Assembly: GCA_964036315.1 (NCBI GenBank)
Contig: OZ038495.1
Span: 24,534,690 to 24,598,689 of the forward strand
Source of the DNA: Acanthosepion esculentum
Lineage: Eukaryota; Mollusca; Cephalopoda; Sepiida; Sepiidae
Direction of reading: 5' to 3'
Length of the DNA stretch: 64,000 nucleotides
A program made the position numbers and the translations under genes. The notes below the pieces were generated by a model. The model was given only the letters and a program-made list of their open reading frames with translations. It was not told the origin of the DNA and made no database searches. Positions within the stretch are counted from its first letter, which is position 1, and each line of letters opens with the position of its first letter. Positions 27,301 to 41,828 of this stretch are shown in pieces.

Positions 27301-28294
27301 TTTTTTTATTGATCATGCCCAATAAATCCGCTTGGGCGATGTTAGCCGTTAGTATATTATCCCAAATATTTAAATTCTAATTTGATTCACGCAAGTCATA
27401 TTTCCAAGCACATTGTTGGGCTGTGTTTTTGTCCTTACCGAAGAAGGTTCGACTCAGTCCAAGTTATTTTAATCGTCGTAAGAGACCAAAACGGACGAGT
27501 TACCCGTTTTAATTACTTAGACTTATTCCAAAATTATAGAATGTAATTAGATTTACTGAAGACACTATGTGTAACATCTTGTTTGGCTTTGGCAGGCAGG
27601 GTTTGTTGTCCATAGACAAGAATGTTAAAATTTTCCAAGAATTATTTACTTTAAATATATTATAACTACTAATCATTATTCTTTTTATTTTATTTCATAT
27701 AGATGAACTTAGTTTGTGATCGAAAAAATTTGGCAACATTTGCCATGACTGCCCACTTTCTTGGAATGACCGTTGGTAGTTTGCCATCTGGATGGCTTGC
27801 AGACCGGTAAGTTAAAAAAAAAATCAGAGACAGTGGACCTATTGTTACATAACGGTTATCTTGGTAAATTAAACAGAACTTGTCGGTTGAGTCACGTGGT
27901 TAAACAACCAAAGTTAAGCAACGTTGAGGCTGATAAAATATTATATTATTGGATACTTCGTATTTGAAAAAGTTTGAGTAATATAATAACGTTTGAAGTA
28001 ATACAAATGTTAAATCAAAAATAAATCCATTAAGTCTTTATATCCATATCTGTCTGGCTGTTTCTCTCTCTCTCTTTATATATATATATATGTATGTATA
28101 TGAATAGATGATAAACATATATTTTAAGGTATGTCATATTTATGTCTTAAAGTGCTTAATATCAGATAGAGCATGTGTGAGTATAAAAGTGGCCACTGAA
28201 GATTGCTATCAAACATTCGCCACTCAGTGTTGACCCCAATAATTACTGAATAATTACTTTATAGTCACACGGCCGCACACACACACACACACAC

Positions 28295-28340
<46 letters not shown>

Positions 28341-28769
28341 ATTATATATATATATATTATAAATATATTATATATATATATATATTATATATATATTATA
28401 TATATATATTATATATATATTATAACTATATTATATATATAATATATATATATATGATATATATATGATATATATATTATATATATATGATATATATATT
28501 ATATATATTATATATATATATTATATATATTATATATATAATATATATATATTATATATATATTATATATATATATATATTATATATATATATTTTATAT
28601 ATTTTATATATATATATATATATTTTATATATATATATATATTTTATATATATATTATATATATGATATATATATATTATATATATATGTATATATATTA
28701 TATATATATTATATATATATATACTATATATATATATATTATATATATATATATATTATATATATATAT

Positions 28770-28855
<86 letters not shown>

Positions 28856-31325
28856 ATCTTTTAGCAGTCATTCCATTATTTTCTGTATGAACGCCTGAAA
28901 ATAGATATAGACAGTTCTAAATAAATGATGATGAAAATTAAACTCTCATTCTACTGTGATATTTCGAATAAAATTTGAAATAATAATAAATTTAGCTGCA
29001 TTTTCTTCTTCTATTTAATATTATACACTGCAATTGCATGTGAGTCTTACCCGAATTACTCCCTAAACAAATTATTACCTAAATTTCTAACTGATTATGT
29101 TAATTGAATGACTAATAACCATTCTGCAATTTGCTGTATACAGATTTATAAATTTAGCTAATTAATGAAATCAATATTTTGGACGTATTTTGTAGAAAAT
29201 CATTTTCTAGTAAACTCTTTTTTTTTCAGTTTTCTGTTTGCTTTTCATTACAGTTTCGGCCGCAAAACTATAATCATCAGTGGAGTTGTGCTGCAAGGAA
29301 TTAGTTGTTTGACTCTTTCACAAATGCAGAACATCTACGCCATTTTGTCACTGAGATTTTTGGCGGCCGTGGCAGATTCGGGTGTAGTGATTCCTTCGGC
29401 TGTTTTTGGTACGCCTCTATCCTCTTTTAGAATTCTTATTCACTGCTACACACGAAAGATCACAATACAGATTACTACTTCAAATACTAAAGAAGAAAAT
29501 TAGTAGATTTCCTTTATTAAAACTTTCAAATGTTCAGGTAAGCAGATATTGTTTGTACAGTCCAGTAGACGTTGAATATCTAGTTCAGAAGACTTTGAAT
29601 ATCCTGGTCAATTGACGTTGAATGCCTAGATCAATAGACATTGAAAGCCCAGGCGAGTAATCGCTGAATACCTTGGTAAGTAGTTGATGAATGCTTTAGC
29701 TATTAGACGTTGAATAACGTGTCGTTGAATGCTTTGGCCAGTAGACGTTGAATAGCTTGACTAGTAAACGTTGAATAATCAGTCCAGTAGTCTTTGCATG
29801 CTCTTGGCCAGAAAACGTTGATTACCAAGGTCATTAGCCGTTGATTACCCTTGGCCAGAAAACGTTGAATGCCGAGACTAGGAGATGTTGAATGCTTTGG
29901 CCAGTAGACATTGAATGCCTTGGACAGCAGATGTTGAATACCCAGGCCAGTAAATATGGAATTCACTTGGTCAGAAAACGTAGAATGTCCAGCTCAGTAG
30001 TCGGTGAATACCTTGGCAAATAGACATTGAATGACATAGCCAGTAGACGTTAGATAGCACTGCTTATAAAATGTCAACTTAAAAATGTGTAACCACTCAA
30101 TAGAACATTTTTATTAATAAGAACTGATTTCTATATAAATTTTTTCGAATGTATTTCCATAGTAAAATCATTAATAATATGTTTGACATAATAACTGTAC
30201 TCTATCAGTAAATTTTACATTAATTTCTGGTCACTGACAATCCTGATTTCTCCTTGAAATACAATGCAATTCTATAGTAAAATAAACAAAATCTATAGCA
30301 AAAGGATTAGATTTACATTATATTGGCTTTATTCTCTCAGTAATAACTTGATTATTTCCAACAAGCTAAGGTCCGGCAGATATTCACCATCAGATGGCAA
30401 GACGGACACACCAACAAAGACGTACGGAATTGATTATAAATTCTGAGAATTGAAGCCGTCACCATTAAGTATCGCCTTAGGTAGTTAAGGCATGTTACCC
30501 TAAGGTTCCCTTCAAGACTCCTACGAACAATCATTTACTTTTCAAAGGCAAACGACATCGTGGGTCCCCAAAACGCAAATTCATAAACAAACTGAAATCT
30601 TCTCTCTTTCAAGTTGGATTCGAAACAGAAACCGCCGACCGTCCATCCCGGCGAAGAGCGATTCATTTCGGTTATTCCACTTTTGCGGAGAGGAAAAAAA
30701 CGGAAGAGGAAGTAAAAATAAGGCAACGAAAGGCCCGGTAGGTCCAGCCAAGATCAATGTGATCAATGCTCGAGACTGTTCCATTCTCTACTTGGCGTTC
30801 AAAGCCATGATGTGTTCATGCATCGTGGAGAGACCGAATGGACCAAACAATGACACGAGCGGTACCAACGATCTATTTTAGATACTGACCAACTAAGCTA
30901 GTTTTCAGGCATTTACAATCCATCTCTTTAGTAGAAAATTGCTGTAATATGATAATTATACATATAATAATACTCCTTTGTGAATAACTCTTTCATAAAT
31001 CCCTTCCACAAGCGAGAAGTGCAAGAAAAAAAATCTGTTAAAATGAGATCTCGATACCGGTTTACTACTACGTTTAAATTTTAAAAAGTGCCATAGCTCA
31101 TCTTAACGATTAACATGAAAGAAATTATACAAAAAAATACAGGGAGGCAACCTTACGGCCGTTGAAAAGTGACTGAAGTCGAGATGCCAGGTCAGGAACG
31201 ATGATATTGCTAATTCTTCTTTGGATTTTATCAAGGAACTCAAGGTAAATGGAAGGAGCACTTTGTGGCGGCAATATTCTAAGCCTGGACGAATGGCAGA
31301 CTTATAGATATGTAAGATAGATTCT

Positions 31326-31392
<67 letters not shown>

Positions 31393-31460
31393 AATGTTCC
31401 ATGTAATAAATTATTTCACCACAGCCCTTTTAAAGTACCGCGGATCATCAGACTTTACTT

Positions 31461-31515
<55 letters not shown>

Positions 31516-31539
31516 ACTTTACATATATATATATTACTT

Positions 31540-31573
<34 letters not shown>

Positions 31574-31580
31574 ACTTTAC

Positions 31581-31621
<41 letters not shown>

Positions 31622-31630
31622 ACTTTACTT

Positions 31631-31695
<65 letters not shown>

Positions 31696-34461
31696 GAAAT
31701 AAACAAAGTCCGACAATTATTTAAAGACATTTTTATGTTTAACATTCTTTTTAAAGATACAAGTATTTAAGCAAATGCTCTGTTTATAATAAACAGTATT
31801 AAATAACATTTACCGGCCTGAATGTCCGAGAGATTTTCATAGAAAATATTCGTCCTCCGACAGGATTTGAACCTGTATCCTATACGGAACCGTCACATAG
31901 CCTGGCTTGCCTTAATCGATTCGGCCACTGAGGATCGTTCGGTGTGACGTCATTTGTTTACATTTGATACGCCATGAGCAGTTATGAAGGTACGTGAGAG
32001 ATTCATGGAAGATAGAAGTTTATAAGCAGTAAATTCGACCTTGCCAACCGAACGGTCCTCAGTGGCCGAATCGTTTAAGGTACGTCAGGCTATATGACGG
32101 TTCCGTATAGGATGCAGGTTCGAATCCTGTCGAAGGACGAATATTTTCTATGAAAATGTCTCGGACATTCAGGCCGGTAAATGTTATTTAATACTGTTTA
32201 TTATAAACAGAGCATTTATTTAAATACGTGTATCTATAAAAAGAATGTTAAACATAAAAATGTCTTTCAATATATACATATATATATATATGTTATTCGT
32301 TACATTTTTATGCTTTTCACTTTTTTCAGGAGCGGAGATCACTTCGAAAGAAGGGAGGAAGGAAGCTGCAATTGCTTTACATTTTTCATACGCCGTAGGT
32401 TGCCTTATTACTTCCCTATTTGCATATTTAATCAGGAATTGGTCACTTCTTCTCCTCATCTTATCCATTCAATCGCTACCAATGGTCTTTATCTATATTT
32501 GGTAAGTTTTTACGAATTGTATTAGACTGAGAAAAATGCTCCAAATTCCATTATTGGCACAATTTTAAGGAAACCCGAGAGATTTATTGGAAGTTTACTC
32601 ATCTCTTTATTGCATATGTGAGCATTTTTCGCGGAAAAATAAAAATTTTACTTTAGCTTGGTGAAAGTCTTGGCCGAATAAAATATATATTTTCAATACT
32701 GTTCATTCTACGTGTTTTAACCTGAATGGAAGCCGAAAATGGAAACTATGAAATGAGTAACTTAGGACTATGATAATAATGCAAAAAGTGCAAGAAAGTG
32801 GCATGTATAGATTGAACATATCAAAAAGTAGATTTTGCGCTCAAAGAAAGAACTGTAGGATTTAAAACATTACAAACTGGAGGAACTTCGAAATGAAAAA
32901 AGCCATCATTTATAATTAACGAAAATTTAAAAATGAATCGGTCAACAAAAAATAATTTATTTCTGGGAAAGGAGGTGACTTGATTTTGTTACATGATAAT
33001 ATCCATACTCGTTGAATATACAACGCCACAAGCAAGCATTGATCTGAGACATGGATTTCTCACACATGTGTTTTATTCTCCAGATATACTCTTCCAAACA
33101 CTCACCATCAATAATCAGCGGATATCACAATCAATTAACAGCAGGCTTTCCGACAATTCTCCTAGTGAAACCTCTTCAACGAGGCCAAGAAAGACTATGA
33201 AACAGCCCTAAAATACAGTGGATTCCCGGCAACACTCACATGCACAACACACTGCAAAAGAAAGCCAGTAGGAAAATAAACATCATATGGTTCAATCCAC
33301 CGTACAACAAAAAAGTAAAAGCAACATAGGAAAATATTAATTAAACTCATACACAAACACTTTCCCGCATCAAGCACTCTCCACAAGATATTCAACAAAA
33401 AACACAGTAAAAATCAGAAGCAGTTGCACCGAGAATATGGCACAAATAATAAAAAAGCACATCAGGAAAATAACCACTAGACCACATGAACAAACTAAAC
33501 ACACGTGTAACTGCATAACAAAGAAGGAATGTCCATTAAACGGCAATTACTTGCAGAACAAAAACTAGGCCACTCTAAAATCAGCAGATTACGAAGGAAA
33601 ATATATAGGAGTAACTGAAGGACCCTGGAAACAAAGTAACTAAGCACACAAACATACTTTACCAAAAGTAAATGCACGAACAGCACAATGCTTTCTAAAG
33701 ATATCTGAGAGGTTAAAAACAGAAAAACAAAGCAATTCAAAAATATCATAGAAAATAAGGAAAACAGCATCATCCGACAACAATAAATCCAAAAACTTTA
33801 AACCCTGACTGTAGGTAAAAATAGCTATAATTACTTTCCCAGACCAAAACAAACTATTAAATATACGATCAGAACTCATCCTACGTTACATAAAAATCTA
33901 AAACTAAGAACGAACAAGAAACAAGAATAAGCAAAAATAAATAAATAAAATAAATTAACAAAAATAAGTAAAATAAATTAATCCAAGCAAATAAATAAGT
34001 AAATAAACGAAGTAAATAATAAACAAACCGCGTACGCACAGATAAACACAAGAAAATGTAGTAATAACAAACAACAATGAAATAATCAATAATAAATAAA
34101 TGAAGTTAACAAACAATACTATAAATGGCCAAGAAACTTCATTCGGATCCACAATTATTTCCTCTCAATAGCCCTAGAATACTTTGAAACAAAAAGGTTA
34201 CCGGCCACCAAAATAACCGTTAGAATACTAAAATATACTACCCACAATGCAATACGGTAGATTATTCACAATGCATCACTGACCGGTATATATAAATAGT
34301 CGAGCAAGCATACAACACGATGGCCTGACGATTGCGTTTAGCATGAAACAGACTGTTATTTCTGGGTGTTGACTTCAATGTCCTCTTTTATATCTACATA
34401 CGTTCTATCCCTGATAAGAAGCACTTTAATCCATAAATATAGCATACATTACAACTATATA

Positions 34462-34547
<86 letters not shown>

Positions 34548-35801
34548 TGAACATAGAAGTCAACACTTAGAGGCGACAGTCTGTTTCATGCTAGATGCAA
34601 TCGTCAGGCCATGAGTGCTGTTATTTTTCTCGGCTATTTATATATACGGGTCAGTGGTGCATTGTGGGTAGTCTATTTTGGCGGTTATTTTACCGGAAGT
34701 CTTTTATTTTTTTATTTGTGTCAAATTATTTTGCTTATTTAATTTATTTTTATTTTTTATCTTATATATTTATTTATTTTTTTTTATTTTGATCGGTGTT
34801 TTTATTAACGTAGTAAAAAATTGTTTATATAGCTTATTGTGGGTAGTCAATTTTGGCGGTTATTTTACCGAAGTCGTTTATTTGTTTATTTATTTGGGTC
34901 AAATTATTTTGCTTGTTTTTATTTATTTTATTTTTATTTTTTATCTTTTATATTTATTTATTTTTTTTTTTATTTTGACCGGTGTTTTTATTAACGTAAT
35001 AAAATTTGTTTATATAGCTTTGTGTTTAAGTTTGGGAAGATAATTAAAGATATTTGTTGAATTTGGGGGTTGATTTTTGTGGTTTGTTTTGACTATTATT
35101 TTGGCGGGAACAGTTTTTAATTTATTTATTTGGATTGATTATCTTTATTTGTTTTTTCTAAACGACTAGTTTATCAGTATCGGTTGTTAGTTTATTTATA
35201 TATTTGGATGTATTTAGATCAATTTATTATACTTGTTATTTATTTGTTACACTGTATATTTTCTCTTTTTGGTTTTCGATTTTTAAGTAACGCAGTATAT
35301 TATTTTTTATTCATTTTTTATCGTTATATAACAGTTATAGCACATTTTCGTCCGCTTTAATAGCTTTAATTATCTTCCCAAACAAAAACAAAAAGCTATA
35401 TAAACAAATTTTTATTACGTTAATAAAAACACCGATCAAAATTTTAAAAAAATATATAAGATAAAAAATAAAAATAAATAAAAACAAGCAAAATAATTTT
35501 AAAAACGACTTCCGGTAAAATAACCGCCAAAATAGACTACCCACAATGCACCACTGACCCGTATATATAAATAGCCGAGAAAAATAACAGCACTCGTGGC
35601 CTGACGATTGCATATAGCATGAAACAGACTGTCGCCTCTAAGTGTTGTCTTCTATGTTCACTTTTATATTTACACACGCTCTATCTCTGATATTGAGCAC
35701 TTTATCCCATAAATATAGCACACTTTAAGACTATATTTCTTCATATATGTATATATATATATGTATATATATATGTGTATATACTTATATATATGTATGT
35801 G

Positions 35802-35886
<85 letters not shown>

Positions 35887-36265
35887 TAGTCTTTTTCCTA
35901 TAAGGAAGCATTGTAATTCTTTGACGAAGCAAACCGTTGTACTTCGTCTGAAATTTATACGATGTTTCACTTCAAAGATTTCGATGAAAATAATTTAATT
36001 CAATCCACTATTTGTGAGTCATCTTTTCAACATCTGTGTAGGCTTTCTTCATTATTTTTTGTTTGAAATAGTTTGGAAAATTTACATCCTGATTTATGTC
36101 ACTGTTGATGTTGTTGAAAGTCCTTAAGTGATGTGGTTTCGGTTATCTGACACACTTTGTTTGTGATTCTGTAGCTCCAGTCCACAAGCTTCGAAAGGTT
36201 CTCGATATGACCTACATGCTTCATCCGTACGTAGCGATTTCTAACTATTGATCAGTTGTGTATAA

Positions 36266-36330
<65 letters not shown>

Positions 36331-36424
36331 GCGTGTGTGTGTAAGTATGTTTAAACTGCAGTTTTTTAAAGTATATTTTCAGTTGCACATTAAAAAATAC
36401 AATACATATCATAAAAGTATATTT

Positions 36425-36469
<45 letters not shown>

Positions 36470-38962
36470 ATACGCGTGTGTGTGTTCGTGCACGTGTATG
36501 TTTCCACTCCTGTTGTTTTTAAATATATTTTCAATTGTGCATTCAACTCCCAGTATTCAAAAAGAGTAGTTCTGTAGTATTTAATTTTATATAATTCCCA
36601 CTCTGTTGTATCTTTTCCCGAGATTCGACGTTGCAATCCATTCGCTAATCCCTCTATGGCTATTTCCACGAAAAATCACGTCCACAGCCTCAAATCACCC
36701 ACATTTCTTCCATATTCCAAACTTAAGAAGAAAATTCAACCCCGACAGATTTTTTCATTTTACTCAAGAATTGCAAATTGTGGAACATATTCCCGTGCGA
36801 ACACTTCTATATTAATCTCTTCAAGTCAATAATCTATTTTTATCTTTCCCCCTTATACTCATAATATTCATGTTCTACCACCTTCTTTTCCATTACGGGG
36901 CTTACGGCCATATCAGGTTGAAACACCGTATCCCGTAAGATCACCGAAGTTAAGCAACGTCGAGGCTGCTCAGTACCTAAATTGGTGACCACTTGGTGCT
37001 GTAAACTTGAATATGCAGGTGGTGTAATGGATAATGTCTCCTAATTGTTAATCAGACAGCAGAGTTCCAATTCCCTTTTGACTCGTCATGTTCACTTAAG
37101 CACAAATACCCCTGGGAAATGTATGAATCCAAATCCTCTCCTCTCAGCTATGGGTTAACTAGTAAAATTTGTATCAATAAACTATTATTATTTCCAGAAA
37201 TTCTTACATTCTAAAAAATATTTTCTGCCTTTAAATAACCCACAAAAGGTTGATAAATCGTAGAAAACAAATCAATCAATCAATTCATATCACATCATTT
37301 TGGTTACTTTGCAACTACGACCTACAAAACACAGCATGATATATCTCCATATCTTGGGGCACCTCGAGGCGGTGTAATGGTTAGCAAGCTTGGCTCGCTA
37401 AAACAATTACGACTGAGTAGTGAGTTCGATCCTCACTGGGTACCCCCTAATTTCGGCCTTGTGTCACATCTAAGCTACGCTTGGAAAATCAATATATCTC
37501 CATATCTTTAACATTTTTTAAACTAAGGATTTACAACTTTGTTCAATTCATCATTACCATTTTGACTGTGCCCGTCTTAATCGAGAGGCTCTCCTGACTT
37601 TTATTGGGCGATATTTAGTATGAAAAAATATCTTCTGTTTTGTCGGACTTTTTTGACTTAGAAAATTTGAACCACAAAATGGGATATATCGAGGGACGAC
37701 TGAATGTAGAGGTAGAGGATATCTATAATTGGCTACTTGATATATATTAAATTATTTTTGCTTTTTAATTAAACACGCATTTTATATTGAAATTGACAGT
37801 ATCATAAAAGTTTTTTTTTTTTTTTTTTTTTTTTACAGGTTTGTGCCGGAGTCACCCCGTTGGTTGCTGGCTATGAAGAAATACAAATCCGCAGAGACAG
37901 TTTTCAAAAAAATGGCGAAAATGAACAAGAGTGATTTTATCTATAATCCGGAACAGGAAGTAGAAATATCAGATAACAATAGTAATAGGACAGTTAAACT
38001 TTGGAAGATGTTTACCATTCCGGCTCTCCTGAAGCGAACTCTTGTTATGATGTTCAATTGGTAAAAGAATTACTTCCGTCCATGTAGTTGTCTTTATAAG
38101 TATTTACTATAATTTACTTAGCGTGGGGGCTTGGCAAACTATGATGGGATAATGAGATAAGGTCGGGCTAAAAAAATTTGTAAATTTATGCGATAGTAAC
38201 GTGCTGCTTTTTAATCTAGGGACAGGATATCTTTTTATTCTTAAAACAAAATAAATCCTACATTTGCCTTGATAAAGTTCCTAAGAGGACAAAAAGCGTT
38301 TTAAACCTGTTTTTCTTGTTGTCCTTAATTTGGTAAAAGTTTGAATTGTCTCATTTTCTGCAAAGTCTGCGGGCGTTTAGTCCTATTAAGATTTCAGCGA
38401 ACTTTTCTACTATACAACAAAATCTGTCTTCAACGTCGGCGTTAATTAATGCGTTCTCTTTTCATATAAACTCTGCAATCACCCTCTGCAAAATGTCACA
38501 GTAAACGTTAACATTTACATTTAACCTATGTCCTCATCTTTTCTAGTGTAACCTAAACTAAAAAGCAGATTTTCAAAACTGCAACAAATATAAGAAACAT
38601 TCAGTTACATGTTACTGACATGGAAGGTCAGAACCTGAGATTAAAACTGACCTTTTTATAAGCAATTAAGATCACTTGCAACTTTAGCTCTGAGATCAGA
38701 AAAGTAACCAGCTCGTTGCCATTTCTATTGTGAGTGGAAATCTCATGTCGCTTCTTAATCCAAATTCAGATTACCGAAAATGCACTTCCCTCATTAGAAG
38801 CTTATACACTCTATCTGAAGAGGCACTTCGACATGGTGGAATGATTAACAAGCTTGTCTCGCTTGATCAATTATGACTGAAAAGTGAATTCGATCAACAA
38901 TGCGTGTCTCTTAATTTCGGCCCTGTGCCACATTTAAGCTACGCCTACAAAACAACTAGTCA

Positions 38963-39038
<76 letters not shown>

Positions 39039-39195
39039 GAGAGAGAGAGAAAGAGAGGGAGATATGTGCGAGTGAGCATGTTAAAATATAGTTTTTAGTC
39101 TTGGTATATTTATGTGCATTAGTGTTCAGTATCATGGATAGAGCATGTGTAAAAATAAAAGTCAATACTGAGGTCAAAACCGTATTTTTCAGACC

Positions 39196-39254
<59 letters not shown>

Positions 39255-39522
39255 CCATCCACAGACAGACTGTTTCGCTGTATCACAGCTCATCAGTGTG
39301 GCTAGACGTCCGGTTGCCTCTGGCTAGAATCGAAAACCGGCTGAATTCGCGTCAGTCGGAAATTTTACCCTGAAGCCGTTGGCGCACGGCAGAGAAGAAG
39401 GTGAATTTAAGCGTATTTATATTTAGATAAACACACAGTGACTGAGAGAACTCGATTCGATTTACCGAAGAGTCTTGCATTATTAGCCGTAATAGTCACT
39501 GTTTACAAACCCACACATCCTC

Positions 39523-39591
<69 letters not shown>

Positions 39592-39759
39592 GCGGGGTGT
39601 TTGCTCACAAGGGTGCAGCTCGCAAAAGGCATGAATCATTAATCAGTGATGTTCTTATAGCAATGTAACACAAAATCATCTTATGAAACATTTAAACTCT
39701 TCCATTCAGCCACAGAATGTTACTCTGTACAGTTTAAACACTATTCTTGGTGTTCTTTT

Positions 39760-39824
<65 letters not shown>

Positions 39825-41199
39825 AAATGTCATATATATATGATTTCATTTTGATTCTGTTTATTTCTCCAATTATTCAGGCCTGCAGTGAGTTTTGTGT
39901 ACTATGGATTAACTATGAATACTGGTAACCTGTCCGGCAATATCTACACTAATTTTTTTTTCAATACTCTCGTCGAGTTTCCCGCTTACATCATCTGCGT
40001 CCTTCTTCTAAACCGCATCGGACGGAAGAAGTTGTACTCTTCATTCATGATTATGGGAGGCATCACTGGTTCGATGGTTTTACTTCCAGCCCTTTACGCA
40101 CCGAAACGTAAGACATTCGTTTCATTCAAATTGTTTTCACGGTTTTCTATCCCGTTCATTCCTTTTGCTCCTTTTTATGAACATAGATGCACAAAGCGTC
40201 AGCCCCTAAGCGACACACTCAAATGGTTACGGTCAGGCAAGTGATGAGAAAATATGTAGGACTGGAAAGGATATTTACTCAAAGCCATCTTAATTCACCA
40301 AAACAAAACATATACATGTTAAAACTCCAATTAGTTAAGATCAAAAGTCATGCCTGGTGATTAATTATCATTATTATTATTATTTTTATTTCCTTTGATA
40401 TCTGGCGTTTACACATTTCTTTCCGGGTCCAGCCCAGGGACCTAAGGTTAGAAATGGCATCATGACACTTTCCACTGCAAAAAAAAAAAAAAAATAATTA
40501 CATAGATAAAGCCCTTCGTAAAGTGTGGGCTGTACTTGTCAGAACAATTTTTTGTATCTCTTTGAGGCATGGACTTCCAGGGATCCCTTCAATCAGCCTA
40601 CTGGAATCTTTTCCAACCAGTCCAAGGGCTCCAACTACAACAGGAATTGTTGATGTTCCCATGTGCCACATTTTTGAGATTTCGATTTCAAGGTCCTTGT
40701 ATTTTGACAGTTTTTTGAATATCTTTAAAGACACATTGCAGTCTGCAGGGACTGCCATATCAATAAGGAGGCACTTATTTTGTTTGTGGTCTTTAATAAC
40801 AATGTCTGGGCGGTTGGCTTTGATTGTTCTGTCAGTGTGTATTGTGTAGTCCCATAGAATTGTAACAGGTCCTATCTCCGTAACCGGGTCAGGGTGGTGT
40901 TCGTACCAATTTCTTCCAGTTTCCTTCCCATAGGAGTTGCAAATTTTCCAGTGCAGATATTGGCCCACTCTGTCATGCCGGGTTTTATATTCAGTGGATG
41001 CCAATATCGTGCAACCCGATATAAGATGATCAATGGTTTCTGGATATTTGTCACAGAATCTGCATCTTGGGCTAACACAGTATTTTAGTATATGTGCTTG
41101 ATAATTCCTAGTTAACAAGCATTGGTCTTGTGCAGCAATTATAAAACCCTCAGTTTCACCTTTCAACCCTGCACTACGTAGCCACTGATGGGTGCGGTT

Positions 41200-41247
<48 letters not shown>

Positions 41248-41543
41248 GAGTGATAGACCAACGCACCAACAAAATGACGATGGTGTACAAATATACGAAG
41301 CTCAATCATGACAGCAATATGAGTAAAAAAAGGTCCATGCATCGCAACAGAACATGTATAATATGGTGACAAGCAATGTTATGCGCTGTTTTTATCACAA
41401 GCTGCAGGTAAGGTGCAGTTAGAAATGCATTAAATATCGGGAAACACAGTAAGCTGAGACAGTTTTCGATTGAGGGTGAAGTCGCTTTGACCACATACTT
41501 CAAAGTATTTAAACCCAGGCATGATGTACGCAGCTACTACTCC

Positions 41544-41574
<31 letters not shown>

Positions 41575-41770
41575 TCCTTTGATATCTGGCGTTTACACAT
41601 TTCTTTCCGGGTCCCGCCCAGGGACCTAAGGTTAGAAATGGCATCATGACACTTTCCACTGCAAAAAAAAAAAAAAAAAAAAAAAATTAATTACATAGAT
41701 AAAGCCCTTCGTAAAGTGTGGGCTGTACTTGTCAGAACAATTTTTTGTATCTCTTTGAGGCATGGACTTC

Positions 41771-41828
<58 letters not shown>

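Noticed and set aside
28465..28890. A 141-codon Tyr/Ile-rich frame
   Set aside because: It is simply the translation of the (TA)n block; similar Tyr/Ile, Cys/Val and Thr/His frames over other microsatellites were also discarded.
32052..32137. Functional tRNA gene with CTA anticodon (amber suppressor)
   Set aside because: Position 33 is not U, the acceptor stem is imperfect, and it is embedded in a dispersed palindromic repeat.
36898..37013. Functional 5S rRNA gene
   Set aside because: It lacks the gggaataccag segment, has multiple substitutions and carries a SINE body; the other copies are also diverged.
40108..40244. Extension of exon 7 reading frame past the GT site
   Set aside because: The frame stays open by chance; the gtaaga donor and the in-phase continuation at exon 8 with the conserved TM10 give the correct SLC22 structure.
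40523..40849. 108-codon plus-strand frame
   Set aside because: It is the antisense shadow of the RLE-type LINE nuclease frame.
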